Assembly (NCBI GenBank): GCA_039817385.1
Contig: JBCBVY010000007.1
Location: forward strand, 124,001-188,000
DNA: 64,000 bases
Source: JBCBCP01 sp039817385
Lineage (GTDB): Bacteria; Pseudomonadota; Alphaproteobacteria; Rhodobacterales; Rhodobacteraceae
Direction: 5' to 3'
This document shows positions 10,301 through 17,880 of this stretch, piece by piece. The notes beneath the pieces were generated by a model. That model ran no database searches. It worked only from the letters and a program-made list of their open reading frames with translations, and was not told where the DNA came from. The number at the start of each line of letters is the position of its first letter. Within the stretch, counting starts at the first letter, position 1. A program made the position numbers and the translations under genes.

Positions 10301-12551
10301 CGTTTCCTCCGACCCGGACAACAATCTGAAGATCGACAAGGGCTATCCCGGTCTCTTTGACGGAGAGGAAGGCACGCCAGAGGCTGAGAACGAGCGTGAC
10401 TTCGTGGACGGCGGTGCGGGCGACGACACGATCAGCACCGGCGACGATCGCGACACCGTGATCGGCGGCACGGGCGATGACGTGATCGACGGCGGCATCG
10501 ATGATGATGAGATTACCGGCGACGAAGGCAATGACCGCATCGTCGGCGGCGAGGGCGAGGACACCATCGAGGGCGGCATTGGCAACGACACGATCTTTGC
10601 CGGCAATGACCCCGACCTCGGCCTTGACCAGCTCAACATCGAAGATGACGGCTCCAACCCGATCTTTGGCCCGGACCTGCGCCCTGACAATGGCCGCGAT
10701 CTGGTGTTCGGCGGCGCGGGTGACGATGTCATCTTTGGTGCGGACGACGACGATGTGCTCTTTGGTGAGGACGGCAACGACTTCATCGACGGCGAGATCG
10801 ACGACGACACCATCGACGGCGGCATCGGCGACGATACGCTGCTGGGCGGCCAGGGCCGTGACAGCATCATCGGCGGCGCGGGCGACGACAGCATCGACGG
10901 CGGTCTGAACCGTGACACGATCGAAGGTGGCGACGGCAACGACACGATCAGCGGCGGCAACGGCAAAGACGCGCTCTTTGGCGGCGACGGCGAGGACGTG
11001 ATCGACGGCGGCACGGGTGAAGACCTGATCGACGGTGGCGACGGCAACGATGACATCACCGGATCGACCGGGAATGACACGATCACCGGCGGCCAGGGCG
11101 AGGATACGATCATCGCAAGCGACGGCGATGACCTGATCGATGGCGGGTTCAACGCTGACCTGATCGATGGCGGCGCAGGCAACGACACGATCACCGGTGG
11201 CAACGGCAAGGACACGATCCTCGGCGGGGAAGGTGACGACGTTATTGACAGCGGCACCGGCGAGGACAGCATCGACGGCGGCGCAGGCAATGACGACATC
11301 AAAGCCTCGACCGGCGACGACACGGTCCTGGGCGGTGACGGCGACGACACAATCAACGCGAACGACGGCGACGACTTGATTGAAGGCGGCGACGGCAATG
11401 ACGTGATTGAAGCTGGCAGAGGCAACGACACCATCTTCGGCGGCCTCGGGCGCGACACCATCTTTGGCGAAGGCGGCGACGACGTCATCGAAGGTGGCCT
11501 CAACCCCGACCTGATTGACGGCGGTGACGGCAACGACACAATCAGCGGTGGCAACGGCAAGGACACGCTTCTTGGCGGGGACGGCGACGATGTGATCGAT
11601 GGCGGCACCGGCGAGGACGAAATCGACGGCGGCGCGGGCGCGGATGACATCACCGGCTCTACCGGGAATGACACCATCACCGGCGGTGCAGGCAACGACA
11701 CCATCGACAGCGGTGGCGGCACCGACAACATCTCGGGCGGCGATGATCGTGACCTGTTCATCAACGTGAACGCCGGCGATGTGGTGGATGGCAACGAGGG
11801 CGGCGATGACTTCGACGTGCTCGACCTGACCGGCTCGGCCGAGCCGGGTGGTTCGCTGACCATCATCAAGGATCCGCTGAACGAGGAGAACGGCGAGGTT
11901 GTCTACCGCGATGCGGACGGCAACATCACCGGCACGCTGACCTTCACCAATATCGAGGATTTCATTCCCTGCTTTACGCCGGGCACCCTGATCGCGACCC
12001 CCACGGGCGAGCGCCGGGTGGAAGACCTGGAAGTCGGCGACCGTGTCATCACCCGCGACAATGGCATCCAGGAAGTGCGCTGGACGGGCCACCGTGCGCT
12101 GGACGCGGCCAAGCTGAAGGCGGCGGCGCACCTGAACCCGGTCCTGATCCGCCGCGGCGCGCTGGGTGGCGGTCTGCCGGAGCGTGACATGATGGTCTCG
12201 CCCCAGCACCGCGTGCTGATCGCCTCCGAGAAGGCCGCGCTGTTCTTCGAAGAGCGTGAGGTTCTGGTCGCGGCCAAGCATCTGGTCGGTATGGACGGCA
12301 TCGACGTGGTGGAGGCATCGGATGTGACCTACATCCACGTGATGTTCGACCAGCACGAGGTGATCTTGTCGGATGGCGCCTGGACCGAAAGCTTCCAGCC
12401 CGGCGATCAATCGATGGGCAGCATGGACGCGGAGACGCGGGCGGAAATCTTCGAACTCTTCCCGGAGCTGGCAACAGCCGAAGGGATCGAAGCCTACACC
12501 GCGGCCCGCCGGACGCTGAAAAAGCACGAAGCGGTTCTGCTGACCTCCTGA
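4359..12551 (+). CDS. Giant RTX protein with Ig/cadherin-like repeats and a C-terminal Hint domain
   Basis: A 2730-residue, very acidic, probably secreted protein. The ATG at 4359 follows AGGAG by 7 nt. Order: N-terminal beta-rich domain (about 1-157); one Ig/cadherin-like repeat (158-252); short RTX block with GGAGDD-type nonapeptides (about 300-340); second beta domain (350-545); RTX block (548-605); twelve tandem repeats of about 93 residues (676-1856) with DDxxxTDEDTPVVIDLxxND motifs; long RTX array (1889-2468); and a Hint domain starting at Cys2538 (CFTPGTLIA, later VSPQHRVL). There is no N-terminal signal peptide, so type I secretion with calcium-dependent folding outside the cell is likely. 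A surface adhesin or matrix protein is the best guess. No type I secretion genes are in the window. Confidence 0.9.
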   Translation: MTTFIDFNNLATGTVVDTEYKQDGVTISAIGGSNKAMIFDTANPTGGDTDLATNNLGNVLIISEDGNSGNPDDEAHGGTLRFTFDEEVDVKSLTFLDIEESAWVKFYDADGKHIKTIDVHGVGNNGQRKVDFNVDGVARMDVILGGSGAIDNLEFDVPNAAPDAVDDTAMTFEGDPVVIDLLANDTDADGDQLTVTAVSVPASQGTVVNNGDGTATFTPAPGFIGTAMVSYDISDGNGGRDWAKHFVEVKEDPNQPDGIVSNDNDGELIDVAYDGDPEGDFIDNGDAILPGEVGDDDIVDANGGNDTIKSGEGDDDVYAGSGDDKVEGGAGDDLIFGDSNLPGGTPGGTVRESFEWDLAGVANGKDVGGFTQDTGNVEVTFSILKETGHADTEFESDQQLVAGILDDGNGVDDNSSLYSELNGQGNEADYRLDFSDPVENVSFRVNDIDGDGIVRIKAFDAAGHPITVNLTGGSHLTLSDTDGVAGNDTADSNGGYLADTAPEYSLLVDIPGPVARIEIEHDQDGGNNTGVNVTDVFFDAPVDVVDNGEDGNDMLEGGEGNDTIFGEGGDDTLTGGAGEDVLSGGADADVIFGGAGDQVDGGAGGFNANPALNTDNDTLDLTGQGPFFVADRVADGNGNGFNGTIVFVDGAGVPTGETITFTEIENIIGEEVNRGPDAQDDIATVAEDGQVTIDVLGNDSDPDGDTLTITEATVPADQGTVEIVGGQLVFTPAPNFNGDVTISYTISDGETTDSAEVAVTVTPVNDAPDAVDDTDTTQEDTAIVIDLLANDTDVDGDDLTVTFVSVPANQGTVVNNGDGTATFTPAPDFNGTAMISYDISDGNGGRDWAKHFVEVQGVNDGPVAGDDAFSEGQDGPAGDTEGNVLDNDSDADGDTLRVISITNGTDTATVADAFGAPGQPMTVAGTNGGLITINNGGNILFDPNGEFDALGEGETTTTTVSYTVSDGKGGIDTATVTITVVGANDDPVAVDDTATTDEDAPVVIDLIGNDTDVDGDTLTIGTVTVPADQGTVVDNGDGTVTFTPAPDFNGDATITYTVVDGNGGEDTGEATVTVAPVNDGPVAVDDTATTDEDTPVVIDLLGNDTDADGDTLTIGTVTVPANQGTVVDNGDGTVTFTPAENFNGEATITYTVQDGNGGEDTGEAVVTVAAVNDAPIVCPDLYFVTEDEGPGDLDGNVITNPSDNNAGLDVDPDGDTLTIVAVNGDPAGVGTQVVGDMGGVFTLNADGSFDFSANGEFEFLAPGETQDTVIEYTAADGNGGTGTATLTITVQGINDAPDAINDDITMDEDTVITIDVLANDTDPEDDDLVVTGASVPAAQGTVEVVGNALVFTPAPDFFGEATISYAISDGNGGTDTAEVTVTVENVNDDPVAVDDLADTDEDTPVVIDLIGNDTDVDGDPLTIGTVTVPPEQGTVVDNGDGTVTFTPALNFNGPATITYTVVDGQGGEDTGEATVNVGAVNDGPVAADDTAETDEDTPVTIDVLANDTDLDGDTLEITGATVPAEQGMVEIVGTELVFTPAENFNGEATISYTISDGHGGTSAADVTVTVNPVNDDPVAVDDIETTDEDTPVVVDLIGNDTDVDGDPLTIGTVSVPADQGTVVDNGDGTVTFTPALNFNGPATITYTVVDGNGGEDTGEAVVSVGAVNDGPVANDDTDSTDEDVAVEIDLLANDTDADGDDLMVIDASVPADQGTLNDLGGGKFLFTPAPGFNGAATVTYTISDGNGGTDTGKHIIDVASVNDAPDAVDDVILDTVVDGGDPILIDALDNDSDPDGDPLEITEANVTTGAGDVAIVGNMIEFTPTTDFEGPVEITYTISDPGGLTDTAVITLTVQDGIVTGTDAGELINPGYTGDPGGDLVDSGDNIFSADPADADDDIIFAGGGNDTVEAGPGDDNVSGGAGDDQIHGGPGDDTIAGDAGADTIAGGAGDDSIEGGADDDSIRGGDGSDTILGGGGNDSIVSSDPDNNLKIDKGYPGLFDGEEGTPEAENERDFVDGGAGDDTISTGDDRDTVIGGTGDDVIDGGIDDDEITGDEGNDRIVGGEGEDTIEGGIGNDTIFAGNDPDLGLDQLNIEDDGSNPIFGPDLRPDNGRDLVFGGAGDDVIFGADDDDVLFGEDGNDFIDGEIDDDTIDGGIGDDTLLGGQGRDSIIGGAGDDSIDGGLNRDTIEGGDGNDTISGGNGKDALFGGDGEDVIDGGTGEDLIDGGDGNDDITGSTGNDTITGGQGEDTIIASDGDDLIDGGFNADLIDGGAGNDTITGGNGKDTILGGEGDDVIDSGTGEDSIDGGAGNDDIKASTGDDTVLGGDGDDTINANDGDDLIEGGDGNDVIEAGRGNDTIFGGLGRDTIFGEGGDDVIEGGLNPDLIDGGDGNDTISGGNGKDTLLGGDGDDVIDGGTGEDEIDGGAGADDITGSTGNDTITGGAGNDTIDSGGGTDNISGGDDRDLFINVNAGDVVDGNEGGDDFDVLDLTGSAEPGGSLTIIKDPLNEENGEVVYRDADGNITGTLTFTNIEDFIPCFTPGTLIATPTGERRVEDLEVGDRVITRDNGIQEVRWTGHRALDAAKLKAAAHLNPVLIRRGALGGGLPERDMMVSPQHRVLIASEKAALFFEEREVLVAAKHLVGMDGIDVVEASDVTYIHVMFDQHEVILSDGAWTESFQPGDQSMGSMDAETRAEIFELFPELATAEGIEAYTAARRTLKKHEAVLLTS
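6384..9925 (+). repeat. Tandem array of 12 Ig/cadherin-like repeats inside the giant protein
   Basis: Twelve units of about 279-285 bp (two longer variants near 6940-7310 and 7880-8240), each opening with a VDD-type motif and closing with a TVxxVND-type motif. Between 8241 and 9645 two subtypes alternate (B-A-B-A-B), and successive copies of the same subtype are exactly 561 bp apart. The two A copies (from 8520 and 9081) are near-identical over long stretches. Confidence 0.85.
10905..11687 (+). repeat. Three 189-bp RTX superunits
   Basis: Three copies of exactly 189 bp (63 residues) lie at 10905-11093, 11148-11336 and 11499-11687. Each starts LNRD, FNAD or LNPD and runs through GNGKD, GTGED and an ITGSTGND-like motif. 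They are separated by 54 and 162 bp of ordinary nonapeptide RTX sequence. Confidence 0.8.
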
Positions 12552-12572
12552 GGTCAGCAGCCCGCTTCGGGC
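12541..12572 (+). terminator. Tandem hairpins over the giant gene's stop codon
   Basis: TGACCT/AGGTCA (12541-12546 and 12551-12556) is a perfect 6-bp stem whose 4-nt loop holds the start of the stop codon. GCCCG/CGGGC (12560-12564 and 12568-12572) follows directly. There is no long T-run, so intrinsic termination is uncertain. Confidence 0.45.
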
Positions 12573-12870
12573 CATCTTCGAGGGACATCATTAGCAGTTC
12601 CCGGCCCGTGCGAGCGATTCGCGCGGCGCGAGCGGCGGTGCGCGGGGGCGTCACCGCCGTTCGTCGTCAATAGGCGCCGGTGCAGGTGGCTGTTTCCGCT
12701 TCGGCAACAGCGGACGCCGCATTTCGCTGCAAAGCAGCAGGATTGAGCCGAAACACGGGCGAAGGGTCATGATCACGTCGAATTTCCCATGTTTTCGTGA
12801 CAATTTAAGGGCTATCCGGTCGTGGGGGCGGTGCGGAGTTCCGCTTTGTTAATTTGTAAGGGCTGCTGTC
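12552..12870. other. 319-bp intergenic region between the two RTX genes
   Basis: No gene seen. Besides the hairpins at the left edge it holds an imperfect hairpin GCTGTT/AACAGC with inner CCG/CGG (12690-12712), a 5-bp hairpin GCTGC-AAA-GCAGC (12726-12738) and GCGGA/TCCGC (12833-12844). AAGGG ends 8 nt before the downstream ATG. The downstream gene may have its own promoter, but I could not assign one. Confidence 0.5.
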
Positions 12871-14799
12871 ATGGCGAATATCAATGGTACGACTGGTGCA
12901 GACACACTTCCCGGCACCAATGAAGATGACATCATCACCGGCCTTGCCGGCAACGACCTGATCTCTGGTGAAGGCGGCGACGACAGCATCGACGCGGGGT
13001 CTGGCGATGACACGGTCTTTGGCGATGTCGGCGAAGGAACTGCGCTGGGCCAGGACGCCACGCCGCTTTTCCTGAACATCAACAACCTGGAATCCGAGAC
13101 GGCTGCGGGCGGCTTTAACGCGCAGCCGGGCGACAGCGCCGTCTACCGGGACGTTGCGCAGCTTGAAGATGGAACGCAGGTGTGGGGCCGACTGGTCCTC
13201 GTCTCGAAATCCGATCCCAACATGCTTGTAGACCTTGCGGCTTTCCGCGGCGGCGAAATCCTGATGAACGGCAACGGGCGGGGCGACACGGCTGATTTCC
13301 GGTTCGAGTTCTTTGACCCGGTCACCGGCGATCCGGTTGCGCTCAATTCCGTCGCGACGTTCAACGACCTTGACCGGAACACCGCCCCGAATGACCGCGA
13401 GGCGGTGACGCTTGAAAAAAGCAGCTTCTCCGCGTTTGCGACGGCCTCGAACACCTCGCTGAACGTAACCGAAACGGCCACGACGGTGACAGCCAACGGC
13501 ACCGAGAAAAACAGCCCGTCCGACCAGGACGCGTGGTTCTCTGCCCAGTTCGAAAACCGCGAATTCATCGAGTTCACGCTCGAAGCGCGCGATTCGAACT
13601 CGGGCTTCACCTTCTCGGGCGATCTGATCGACGATGCGGTGGTCACGCCCATCGAGCAGGGCAATGACACGATCGACGGCGGCGCTGGCCAGGACGTGAT
13701 CTTTGGCCAGGGCGGCAATGATGTGCTGGATGGCGGGGACGACAACGACACCGTCGATGGTGGTGAAGGCAACGACCAGATCGACGGCGGCATGGGCGCC
13801 GACAGCCTGATCGGCGGCGCGGGCAATGACCAGATCGAGGGCGGCACAGGCAACGATACCATTCAAGCGGGCCTTGGCACTGACAACGTGCAGGGCGGCG
13901 CGGGCAATGATCTGATCTTTGGCGGCGGCGACAATGACAACCTGCGCGGCGGCGACGATCAGGACACGATCACCATCACCTCGTTCGACGGCGCGGCGGT
14001 TAACAACACGACCGTCGATGGCGGCTCGGGCGGGAACGACTTTGACCGGCTGGACCTCAGCCAGCTCATCGCCGATGGCTGGACGGTGACCAGCACCGTG
14101 AAGAACCCCGAAAGCAACGGAAATCCGGGCTTTAACGGCCAGATCCAGCTGGCCCGCGGCGGCGAGACGGCGAATATCAACTTCTCCGATATCGAGGCGA
14201 TCATCTGCTTCACCCCCGGCACGCAGATTGCCACCGTTTCGGGCGAAAAAGCGGTGGAACGCCTGCGCGAAGGCGACCGCATCTTTACCCGCGACAATGG
14301 CATCCAGACCCTGCGCTGGGTCGGTACGCGTGCGCTGCGCGCGGGCGAGCTTGCCGCCGTGCCGTCCTTCCAGCCCGTGCTGATCCGTCAGGGCGCGCTG
14401 GGCCGCGGCCTGCCGGAGCGGGACATGCTGGTGAGCCCAAATCACCGGATGCTGCTGACCTCGGACCTTGCCGAAGTGATGTTCGAAGAGCGCGAAGTGC
14501 TGGTTGCGGCCAAGCACCTAACCGGGCTGGACGGAATTGATCAGGTTGAAGCGACCGGCGTCACCTATGTCCACCTGATGTTCGACAGCCACGAGGTGAT
14601 CCTGGCCGATGGCGCCTGGACGGAAAGCTTCCAGCCGGGGGATCATTCCATGCGGGCGCTGGGTGCGGCGCAGCGCGGCGAGATTGTCGCGCTCTTCCCG
14701 GAGCTGGACACGGTAGCGGGCCTTGACGCCTTCGGCGCGGCGCGCAAGTCGCTCAAAAAGCATGAGGCCGGTTTGCTGACCGCGGAACTGGCGGGCTAG
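12871..14799 (+). CDS. RTX protein with C-terminal Hint domain
   Basis: A 642-residue acidic protein, smaller companion of the preceding gene. It starts with RTX nonapeptides (about 5-55: GNDLISGEGGDDS and similar), then a beta-rich domain of unknown family (about 60-265), a second RTX array (about 268-370), a linker, and a Hint domain from Cys446 (CFTPGTQIA, TRDNGIQTLRW, VSPNHRML, EREVLVAAKHL) to the end. The Hint region is clearly homologous to that of the upstream giant protein, including the closing LKKHEA motif. There is no signal peptide; type I secretion is inferred. Whether the Hint domain cuts or splices is unknown. RBS is AAGGG with 8-nt spacing. Confidence 0.9.
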   Translation: MANINGTTGADTLPGTNEDDIITGLAGNDLISGEGGDDSIDAGSGDDTVFGDVGEGTALGQDATPLFLNINNLESETAAGGFNAQPGDSAVYRDVAQLEDGTQVWGRLVLVSKSDPNMLVDLAAFRGGEILMNGNGRGDTADFRFEFFDPVTGDPVALNSVATFNDLDRNTAPNDREAVTLEKSSFSAFATASNTSLNVTETATTVTANGTEKNSPSDQDAWFSAQFENREFIEFTLEARDSNSGFTFSGDLIDDAVVTPIEQGNDTIDGGAGQDVIFGQGGNDVLDGGDDNDTVDGGEGNDQIDGGMGADSLIGGAGNDQIEGGTGNDTIQAGLGTDNVQGGAGNDLIFGGGDNDNLRGGDDQDTITITSFDGAAVNNTTVDGGSGGNDFDRLDLSQLIADGWTVTSTVKNPESNGNPGFNGQIQLARGGETANINFSDIEAIICFTPGTQIATVSGEKAVERLREGDRIFTRDNGIQTLRWVGTRALRAGELAAVPSFQPVLIRQGALGRGLPERDMLVSPNHRMLLTSDLAEVMFEEREVLVAAKHLTGLDGIDQVEATGVTYVHLMFDSHEVILADGAWTESFQPGDHSMRALGAAQRGEIVALFPELDTVAGLDAFGAARKSLKKHEAGLLTAELAG

Positions 14800-14843
14800 C
14801 AATCCTTTGAAGGATTGCGGGGTTTCGATCCTTGAAGGATCGA
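14799..14843. repeat. Two perfect palindromes at the RTX gene end
   Basis: GCAATCCTT/AAGGATTGC (14799-14807 and 14810-14818) begins on the last base of the stop codon. TCGATCC/GGATCGA (14825-14831 and 14837-14843) follows. Both share an ATCCTT...AAGGAT core. They precede the terminator at 14846. Confidence 0.75.
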
Positions 14844-14845
14844 GG

Positions 14846-14870
14846 AGGCCGTCCCTAGGGGCGGCCTTTT
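14846..14870 (+). terminator. Intrinsic terminator between convergent genes
   Basis: AGGCCGTCCC pairs with GGGGCGGCCT across TA (one G-U pair), followed by TTTT on the + strand. The stop codon of the convergent nucleotidyltransferase gene (14855-14857) lies at the hairpin tip, so the element may serve both strands. Confidence 0.75.
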
Positions 14871-15442
14871 CGCCATTCCGCCCAGTCCTCGGGCGTGTCG
14901 AGGTCAAGCCGCGCCCGGTTTCCTTGCAGAGGGACCAGATGCGCGCCGTGTTTTTGCACGATGGCCCGGCCGCCGTCGTCGCCTGTCAGCTTTTGGAAAT
15001 CGGGGTAGACGGCCCGGTCGATGAGCATCGGGTGCCCGCTCTTGCCGCTTTCGGTGGCGCCGCGCCAGATCACGGCTTGCGGTGCCTCATCAGGCCCTGC
15101 AAGAACCGAGCGCAGGTCCTCCGCCTCAAGCTCCGGCAGGTCCGCCAGCAGCAAGAGCGTCCGCGGCGCGGTGATGCCGGCAAAGGCGGTGCGCAGGCTC
15201 GCGCCCATGCCCTCCGCCGCGTCCGGAACCCGGATGATCTGCACGGGCAGGCCCCATAGCACCGTATCGCGCGGGTGCGGGGCAGGGGGCAGGGCCACGC
15301 GGACATCGCGTGACACGTCCAGCGCCATGCGCGCCTGACGGCGCAGCAGCGGCTGCCCGTCCACGTCTTCCATCAACTTGTCCGCGCCGCGCATCCGCGA
15401 AGATGCGCCCGCGGCAAGGATCAGGATGGGGACATCAGCCAT
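14855..15442 (-). CDS. MobA-like nucleotidyltransferase
   Basis: A 195-residue protein of the MobA-like NTP transferase family. The nucleotide-binding signature LILAAGASSRMRGADKL is at residues 7-23; a metal-binding ADLPEL motif lies near 97-102 and a GHP motif near 135. Relatives transfer CMP or GMP to molybdopterin (MocA, MobA) or act on other phosphorylated substrates. The short length and sequence fit the MocA/CTP:molybdopterin type better than MobA, but this is not proven. No molybdoenzyme or xdhC gene is adjacent. It is followed upstream by an FAD-GcvT gene on the same strand with only 14 bp between, so it may be in that operon. Confidence 0.82.
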   Translation of the reverse strand: MADVPILILAAGASSRMRGADKLMEDVDGQPLLRRQARMALDVSRDVRVALPPAPHPRDTVLWGLPVQIIRVPDAAEGMGASLRTAFAGITAPRTLLLLADLPELEAEDLRSVLAGPDEAPQAVIWRGATESGKSGHPMLIDRAVYPDFQKLTGDDGGRAIVQKHGAHLVPLQGNRARLDLDTPEDWAEWRKGRP

Positions 15443-15456
15443 GTCCCCGACCTTAC

Positions 15457-17874
15457 TCAGCCGCGCATCCGCGCGCCATCCGCATCAAAGAGCGGCGTGG
15501 TGATCAGCGTCGCGGGGCGCATCTGGCCAAGGATTTCAATCTCCACCTTCAGGCCCTCCTGCGCGCGGTCCGTCGGCACGAAACCTTGCGCAATCGACTT
15601 GGCGGCAAAGTGCGAATAGCCGCCCGAGGTGCAGAAACCCACCACGTCGCCGTCCAGCCAGATCGGCTCGTAGGCCTGCACGTCCGCGTCATCCGCGTCG
15701 ACCTCGAAAGCGACCAGCTTGCGCGCAGGGCCAGCCTCGCGCTCTGCCTCCGCTGCGGCGCGGCCGATGAAGGGCGTGTTCTTCTTGAAGCTGATGAACC
15801 GGTCGAGACCCGTTTCCGCCGCGGTGTAATCCGGCCCGAATTCCAGCAGCCAGCCGCCAAAAAACTTGTCGAGCCGCAGCGACATCATCGCCCGCATCCC
15901 GAAGGGCACCATGCCATGCGTCTGGCCCGCCTCCCAAAGCGTCCACCAAAGCTGGCGCTGCGCCATCGGGTCGCAGTAAATCTCGAACCCCAGATCGCCG
16001 GTATAGCTGACGCGCTGCACGGTGCAGTCGGTCATGCCCACGGTCAGCGGGCGCACGTCGAGGAAACGCATATCCGAGATATCGGCCCGCGTGCAGGCCT
16101 GCAAAACCTCCATCGCCTTCGGGCCTGCGATCTGGAAGCCGTTCAGCTTGTCCGAGACGTTCTCGATCTCAACATCGTCATCGAGGTTTTGCAGGAACCA
16201 GCGCATGTGGTAGGCCTGCGCGCCGTAACTTGCCGTCAGCTGGAAGCGGTCTTCGGCGAGGCAGGAGATGGTGAAATCCCCGATCAGCTTGCCCTTGGGC
16301 GACAGCATGGGCGTCAGCGACAAGCGGCCCTGCTGCGGCACGCGGCCCGCCATGATCCGGTCGAGCCAGGCCCGGGCACCCGCGCCGGTGACAGTGTATT
16401 TGCCGAAATTGTGCACTTCGTTGATGCCGACGCCCTCCCGGACCCCGCGCACCTCGCGCCCCGTCGCCTCAAAGGCGTCAGAGCGGCGGAAGGAGGGGGT
16501 CTCGTAGGTCGGCTCATCCCCTTGGGCAAAGTAGTTCGGCACCTCGAGCCCGAATTGCTGGCCCCAGACGGCGCCCATGTCGGTGAAGATGTCGTACATC
16601 GGCGTCGTGCGGTTGGGCCGCGCGGCGGGCAGCTCCTCATTCGGGTAGGCGACGGAGAAGCGTTTCTGGTAGTTCTCGATCACCTTGGGCAGGGTGTAGC
16701 CTGGGCTGATCCAGTCCCCGAAACGGGCGACGTCCATCGCGAACACGTCCCGTTCCGGCTCGCCCTCGATCATCCACTGCGCCAGCATCAGGCCCACGCC
16801 GCCACCTTGGCTAAAGCCCGCCATGACCCCGCAGGCCGACCAGTAGTTGCGCACGCCGGGGACCGGGCCGACCAGCGGGTTGCCATCGGGGGCAAAGGTG
16901 AAGGGGCCGTGGATGACCGATTTCACGCCGGCCTCTTGCAGGGCCGGGAAGCGGTCATAGGCGAAGGCGATAGACGCCTCGATCTTGTCGAAATCGTCGG
17001 GCAGCAGCTCATGCCCGAAACTCCACGGCGTGCCATCGACGGCCCAGGGGCGGCAGGTCTGCTCGTAGAAGCCGATGCAGAGGCCTTTGCCTTCCTGGCG
17101 CAGGTAGCTCTCCCCTGCCGGGTCCATCACATGCGGATGCTCTCCGCCGCCTGCCACGATCTCTTCGATCATGGGCACGTTTTCGGTGACGATGTACTGA
17201 TGCTCCATCGGGTGCAGGGGGAAGTAGATGCCCGCCATCGCGCCCACTTCGCGGGCCCAAAGCCCGCCCGCGTTCACGATATGCTCGGCGTGGATCGTGC
17301 CCTTGTCCGTCACCACGTCCCAGGTCCCATCGGGGCGCTGGTTGGTCTCCTGCACCATCGTGTGGGTCTGGATCGTCGCACCGCCCATGCGGGCAGCCTT
17401 GGCGTAAGCGTGCGTGGTGCCCGAGGGGTCGAGGTGCCCGTCGAGCGGGTCGTATAGGCCGCCGATGATGCCGTCGATATTCGTCACCGGCGCGATCTTG
17501 GCGATCTCTTCGGGCGTCACGATCTGCGTCTCAAGGCCCATGAAGCGGTGCTTGGCTCGTTCTGCCACCAGCATGTCGAAGCGGTCCTGATTGTCGGCGA
17601 GCGTCACGCCGCCCACATGGTGCAGGCCGCAGGACATGCCGGTGATCTCTTCGAGCTCTTTATACAGCTTGATCGTATAGCCTTGCAGCGCGGCCATGTT
17701 GGTGTCGCCGTTCAGCGTGTGAAACCCGCCCGCCGCGTGCCATGTGCTGCCCGAGGTCAGCTCCGAGCGTTCGATCAGCATCACATCGGACCAGCCCAGC
17801 TTGGTCAGATGATACAGAACCGAGGCGCCAACGACGCCTCCGCCGATGACAGCAACGCGGGTGGTGGTTTGCAT
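15457..17874 (-). CDS. FAD-GcvT fusion oxidoreductase (dimethylglycine/sarcosine dehydrogenase-like)
   Basis: An 805-residue enzyme that probably oxidatively demethylates an N-methylated glycine and passes the one-carbon unit to tetrahydrofolate. N-terminal FAD domain with GGGVVGASVLYHL (11-23) and GSTWHAAGG, whose His46 matches the residue that covalently holds FAD in dimethylglycine dehydrogenase. A central FAO region follows, then GcvT domains in the C-terminal half (about 425-800). The ATG at 17874 follows GGGGAGA, which is paired in a predicted leader stem (17881-17921). A second, related enzyme lies at 19363-21783. The exact substrate (dimethylglycine, sarcosine or another methylamine) cannot be told from sequence. 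Confidence 0.88.
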   Translation of the reverse strand: MQTTTRVAVIGGGVVGASVLYHLTKLGWSDVMLIERSELTSGSTWHAAGGFHTLNGDTNMAALQGYTIKLYKELEEITGMSCGLHHVGGVTLADNQDRFDMLVAERAKHRFMGLETQIVTPEEIAKIAPVTNIDGIIGGLYDPLDGHLDPSGTTHAYAKAARMGGATIQTHTMVQETNQRPDGTWDVVTDKGTIHAEHIVNAGGLWAREVGAMAGIYFPLHPMEHQYIVTENVPMIEEIVAGGGEHPHVMDPAGESYLRQEGKGLCIGFYEQTCRPWAVDGTPWSFGHELLPDDFDKIEASIAFAYDRFPALQEAGVKSVIHGPFTFAPDGNPLVGPVPGVRNYWSACGVMAGFSQGGGVGLMLAQWMIEGEPERDVFAMDVARFGDWISPGYTLPKVIENYQKRFSVAYPNEELPAARPNRTTPMYDIFTDMGAVWGQQFGLEVPNYFAQGDEPTYETPSFRRSDAFEATGREVRGVREGVGINEVHNFGKYTVTGAGARAWLDRIMAGRVPQQGRLSLTPMLSPKGKLIGDFTISCLAEDRFQLTASYGAQAYHMRWFLQNLDDDVEIENVSDKLNGFQIAGPKAMEVLQACTRADISDMRFLDVRPLTVGMTDCTVQRVSYTGDLGFEIYCDPMAQRQLWWTLWEAGQTHGMVPFGMRAMMSLRLDKFFGGWLLEFGPDYTAAETGLDRFISFKKNTPFIGRAAAEAEREAGPARKLVAFEVDADDADVQAYEPIWLDGDVVGFCTSGGYSHFAAKSIAQGFVPTDRAQEGLKVEIEILGQMRPATLITTPLFDADGARMRG

Positions 17875-17880
17875 GGTCGA

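Noticed and set aside
4233..12575. 2780-codon antisense reading frame over the giant RTX gene
   Set aside because: It is exactly in phase with the sense codons, has no Shine-Dalgarno or family features and is explained by absence of TTA, CTA and TCA codons.
12805..14517. 570-codon antisense frame over the second RTX gene
   Set aside because: Same in-phase codon-bias artefact; the sense frame has clear RTX and Hint motifs.
15310..17457. 715-codon frame opposite the first FAD-GcvT gene
   Set aside because: Low-complexity Arg/His/Ala product without domains; the opposite strand encodes a complete enzyme.
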